Shown piece after piece: positions 6,708-8,641 of a stretch of DNA of 8,641 nt. A program made the position numbers and the translations under genes. Under the pieces are notes generated by a model, which worked only from the letters and a program-made list of their open reading frames with translations, made no database searches and was not told the origin of the DNA. The stretch spans positions 1-8,641 of the forward strand of contig JAGQKQ010000072.1 in NCBI GenBank assembly GCA_020430005.1, given 5' to 3'. The DNA is from Candidatus Omnitrophota bacterium. Its GTDB lineage: Bacteria; Omnitrophota; Gorgyraeia; Zapsychrales; Zapsychraceae. The first letter of the stretch is position 1. Each line of letters opens with the position of its first letter.

Positions 6708-6743
6708 AACAAGAAGGGCAAGGCAACTCTTGCCCTTCTTGTT
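6708..6743 (+). terminator. Perfect 15-bp intercistronic stem-loop (attenuator or mRNA-stabilising hairpin)
   Basis: Bases 6708-6722 and 6729-6743 are exact reverse complements, closing a 6-base loop (GCAACT). The GC core is GGGCAAG/CTTGCCC, and the outer 3' arm (TTCTTGTTAT) is T-rich, so it could act as an imperfect terminator. It lies 21 bases after the major-subunit stop and ends 9 bases before the ATG of the chaperone-like gene. A partial stop or 3' protection of the upstream message would give much more subunit than chaperone. Confidence 0.75.
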
Positions 6744-6752
6744 ATACACATT

Positions 6753-7556
6753 ATGAAAAAAATATATTTAATAGTAGCAGTATCAGTACTTGGTTTATTT
6801 TGCACAAATGTTGAAGCCCAGATTTTAGTCGAGCAGGGCAAAGTTATAGAGGTTATTGCTCCGGGTGAAACAGTAACAGGAGTGCTTAATATTCATAATA
6901 CATCAGGTGAACCGATCAATGTTATCGGTTATTGGGAAGATTTTGACTACGTTGAACCATATAATGGTAATAAGAAATTCCTGCCGGCCGGTGCCGGAGA
7001 AAAATCCGCAAGTGAATGGATTAATCTTTCTCCGACAAGTTTTCAATTGGCCCCTTTTCAAAGAAAAGAAGTTTCTTATGTTATCAATCCGCCCCAGGAT
7101 AGCACTGGGGGATATTATGGTGTTGTTTTCTTTGAAAAAGAATCCCCGGATGTGGACAGCCGTTTAGGGGTTCGTATTGTTTCCAGGGTAGGAAGTTTGT
7201 TTTTCCTGGAATCGGTTGATCAAAAACGTAGTGGCCGTTATGAAAATATTGTGACAGAAGGGAGCGGATTTACAGGTAAGTTTACCAACGAAGGTAATGT
7301 CATTCTTATTGCTGAGGGTGTTTATTTTATTCTAGACGCCGAAGGACTGGCTGTTGATCGGGGAGAGGTTCCGAATATTTATCTTCCTCCGGGAAAAACA
7401 GCTGATTATAAAATTCCTTTTAGCAATGAATTGACCGCAGGATCTTATACGCTTTTATTGACGGTTGACCTTGGAGAAGGAGCGTCTTTGGTAAAGGAAA
7501 TTGATTTCCAGAAGACATCTTCCGGTGATATGACAATAAAAGAAGTACGTGATTAA
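6753..7556 (+). CDS. PapD-like periplasmic chaperone-type protein (two Ig-like domains)
   Basis: The 267-residue exported protein has a signal peptide cleaving after Val-Glu-Ala22. The N-terminal Ig-like domain (about 23-155) shows IEVIAPGETVTGVLNIHNTS, then a WINLSPTSFQLAPFQRKEVSYV block, the turn NPPQDSTGGYYGVVFFE (about 112-128) and an alternating-hydrophobic strand RLGVRIVSRVGSLFFLES (137-154). This last strand is placed where the G1 donor strand of a fimbrial chaperone would be. The C-terminal domain (about 160-253) has N-E-G-N (179-182), LPPGKTADY and TAGSYTLLLTVD. The 'SP...L.P...V...P....G.Y.G' order is shared by PapD-like pilus chaperones and DUF916-like proteins, so the exact family is open. 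By position it would fold and cap the two upstream subunits in the periplasm. There is no Shine-Dalgarno before the ATG; the leader just after the hairpin is TATACACATT, suggesting low or coupled translation. Confidence 0.7.
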   Translation: MKKIYLIVAVSVLGLFCTNVEAQILVEQGKVIEVIAPGETVTGVLNIHNTSGEPINVIGYWEDFDYVEPYNGNKKFLPAGAGEKSASEWINLSPTSFQLAPFQRKEVSYVINPPQDSTGGYYGVVFFEKESPDVDSRLGVRIVSRVGSLFFLESVDQKRSGRYENIVTEGSGFTGKFTNEGNVILIAEGVYFILDAEGLAVDRGEVPNIYLPPGKTADYKIPFSNELTAGSYTLLLTVDLGEGASLVKEIDFQKTSSGDMTIKEVRD

Positions 7557-7588
7557 AAATATCGTCTGTGTGCCTGTTTTAGTTAATC

Positions 7589-8641
7589 ATGAGTCGGACT
7601 GTTTCGATTATAGGTTTGGTTGCATTTCTTTTTTTCGGTTCTTTAGTAACAACCTCAGGGGCTACTGAATATCCGCGCACCTATAAACTGTATATTGAGC
7701 TTGGAAAAGAAGCGATTGATGCCAAGAATTATACAGAGGCGGAGAAATATTTCAAATTTGCTCAAATGGTGGCGCCATCTGCCGATGAACCGGTTTCTTA
7801 TCTAAGCCTTATTAAAAGGTTAAGAGAAGGCCGGGTTGAGCCGTTTGAAAAAGGACGTTCAACCGATGAAGTGCTGGGATCTTTTCAAAAAAATCCGGAG
7901 TTGAAGGAAATCTATGCCTCACCGGAAAAAGAAAAGCCGGGCCCGCAAGCCAAAGAAAGCACGCCAACCCGAAAAGTCTACGAAACATACTCCAAAAGTA
8001 CAGAGTTGGAACCGGCTAACAAGCTTGATTATGCTCCTGCTAAACAAAAAAAGCCTGTCAGCGGAGAATCCTCATCCAAATCTATTATCCAAAATGAAGA
8101 GCTTTTAGAGCTCGATGCCGATTTATGGTCTCGTCAGCCGAACACGATGGTTAACGTGGCGTTGCAATCCACTCTTGTTTTTGAGGGAAGCAACATCACG
8201 CGTTTTTTAGTTATCACGCCCGGCATTGTTGAAGCTTCACAAGTGAATCGTGATCAGATTCGAATTACACCATTAAAACGTGGAAATACCTTTTTGCATG
8301 TTTGGGATGACACAGGACGCTGGACATTCCGTATTGAGGTGGTCTTGCCTGTCTCATTGACGTCTACACCGGATAAGGTTAGCACACCCGAGGAAGAAAA
8401 AGTGAAATACGCCAAGCCGTTTCGATTTGACTATTCCACTGATTGGGGATCTTTCTATGAAGGAGACAGTCTGGACAGTGCCGAGCGGACGGATGTAAAT
8501 TTTATTCAATATTTTTCTTTAACCGGTGAAACGCCTTACGGAGATTTTGACACCTCGGCTGTCGTTAACAAAAACGAAGACCAAAATGAAGTATCCGCTT
8601 TCAGCGTCGGAATTGAAGATGGATCTTGGGGCGACTTCAAT
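7589..8641 (+). CDS. TPR / pilus-formation N-domain / outer-membrane beta-barrel protein, usher-like (3' truncated)
   Basis: An open frame of 351 codons runs from ATG 7589 to the window end without a stop. It starts with a signal peptide (hydrophobic 7-20, likely cleavage after Ser-Gly-Ala25). A TPR-like helical pair follows (about 30-63, with GKEAIDAKNYTEAEKYFKFA), then a charged Pro/Lys/Ser linker (about 110-175). A compact domain at about 188-253 has the order V-x-L-x-S-T-L-V-F-E-G, FLVITPGIVEASQV, IRITPLKRGNTFLHVWDDTG, WTFRIEVV. This fits the T2SS/T3SS 'pilus formation protein N-terminal' domain of CpaC-type proteins. From about 277 the chain turns into alternating aromatic/polar strands (FRFDYSTDWGSF, VNFIQYFSL), as at the start of an outer-membrane barrel. 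No secretin domain is seen. It follows the chaperone-like gene by 32 bases with no recognisable ribosome binding site. I infer an outer-membrane export or anchoring pore for the fibre; a secretin-like or structural barrel role is the alternative. Confidence 0.75.
   Translation, partial: MSRTVSIIGLVAFLFFGSLVTTSGATEYPRTYKLYIELGKEAIDAKNYTEAEKYFKFAQMVAPSADEPVSYLSLIKRLREGRVEPFEKGRSTDEVLGSFQKNPELKEIYASPEKEKPGPQAKESTPTRKVYETYSKSTELEPANKLDYAPAKQKKPVSGESSSKSIIQNEELLELDADLWSRQPNTMVNVALQSTLVFEGSNITRFLVITPGIVEASQVNRDQIRITPLKRGNTFLHVWDDTGRWTFRIEVVLPVSLTSTPDKVSTPEEEKVKYAKPFRFDYSTDWGSFYEGDSLDSAERTDVNFIQYFSLTGETPYGDFDTSAVVNKNEDQNEVSAFSVGIEDGSWGDFN

Noticed and set aside
7914..8108. Lys/Arg-rich 64-residue open frame
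   Set aside because: It is a frame-shifted reading of the Lys/Pro-rich linker of the outer-membrane protein.

Overview
The window reads as a moderate-GC chromosomal segment of a Gram-negative, probably uncultured bacterium. Every gene that can be judged lies on the plus strand. The Gram-negative call rests on the predicted outer-membrane barrel at the right end and on several Sec-type signal peptides. The style of the surface proteins (cysteine-containing dockerin-like domain, glycosidase with a tail of Ig-like repeats, pilus-formation N-domain protein) suggests a lineage such as Omnitrophota or a related PVC/deltaproteobacterial-type group. That placement is a low-confidence guess from sequence style, not a database result.

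Left part (1-1226), housekeeping: the last 31 codons of a sensor histidine kinase run into tadA, the tRNA adenosine deaminase, with an 8-base start/stop overlap. A short membrane-anchored protein with a dockerin-like EF-hand pair follows. A possible terminator comes next, then a clear sigma-70-type promoter and a tRNA-Ser(GCU) gene with an encoded CCA end. The 351-base stretch 1015-1365 has no protein gene; the terminator candidate, promoter and tRNA fill most of it.

Middle (1366-4416): one large secreted protein with a clan GH-A glycoside hydrolase domain (acid/base Glu200, nucleophile Glu294), an Ig/cadherin-like module and five tandem ~95-residue beta-sandwich repeats.

Right part (4498-8641), the most interesting region: a TTGACA promoter precedes four consecutive genes for exported proteins. 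They are (1) a three-repeat beta-sandwich subunit starting with TTG, (2) a small subunit with an excellent ribosome binding site and strongly biased codons, looking like the major fibre subunit, (3) a two-domain Ig-like protein resembling PapD-type periplasmic chaperones, and (4) the first 351 residues of a protein with signal peptide, TPR-like helices, a T2SS/T3SS pilus-formation N-terminal-type domain and the beginning of a probable outer-membrane beta-barrel. A perfect 15-bp hairpin separates genes 2 and 3. I infer a divergent chaperone-usher-like surface-fibre system whose outer-membrane component is neither a textbook usher nor a textbook secretin. The barrel and any further genes lie beyond the window, so the usher role is untested.
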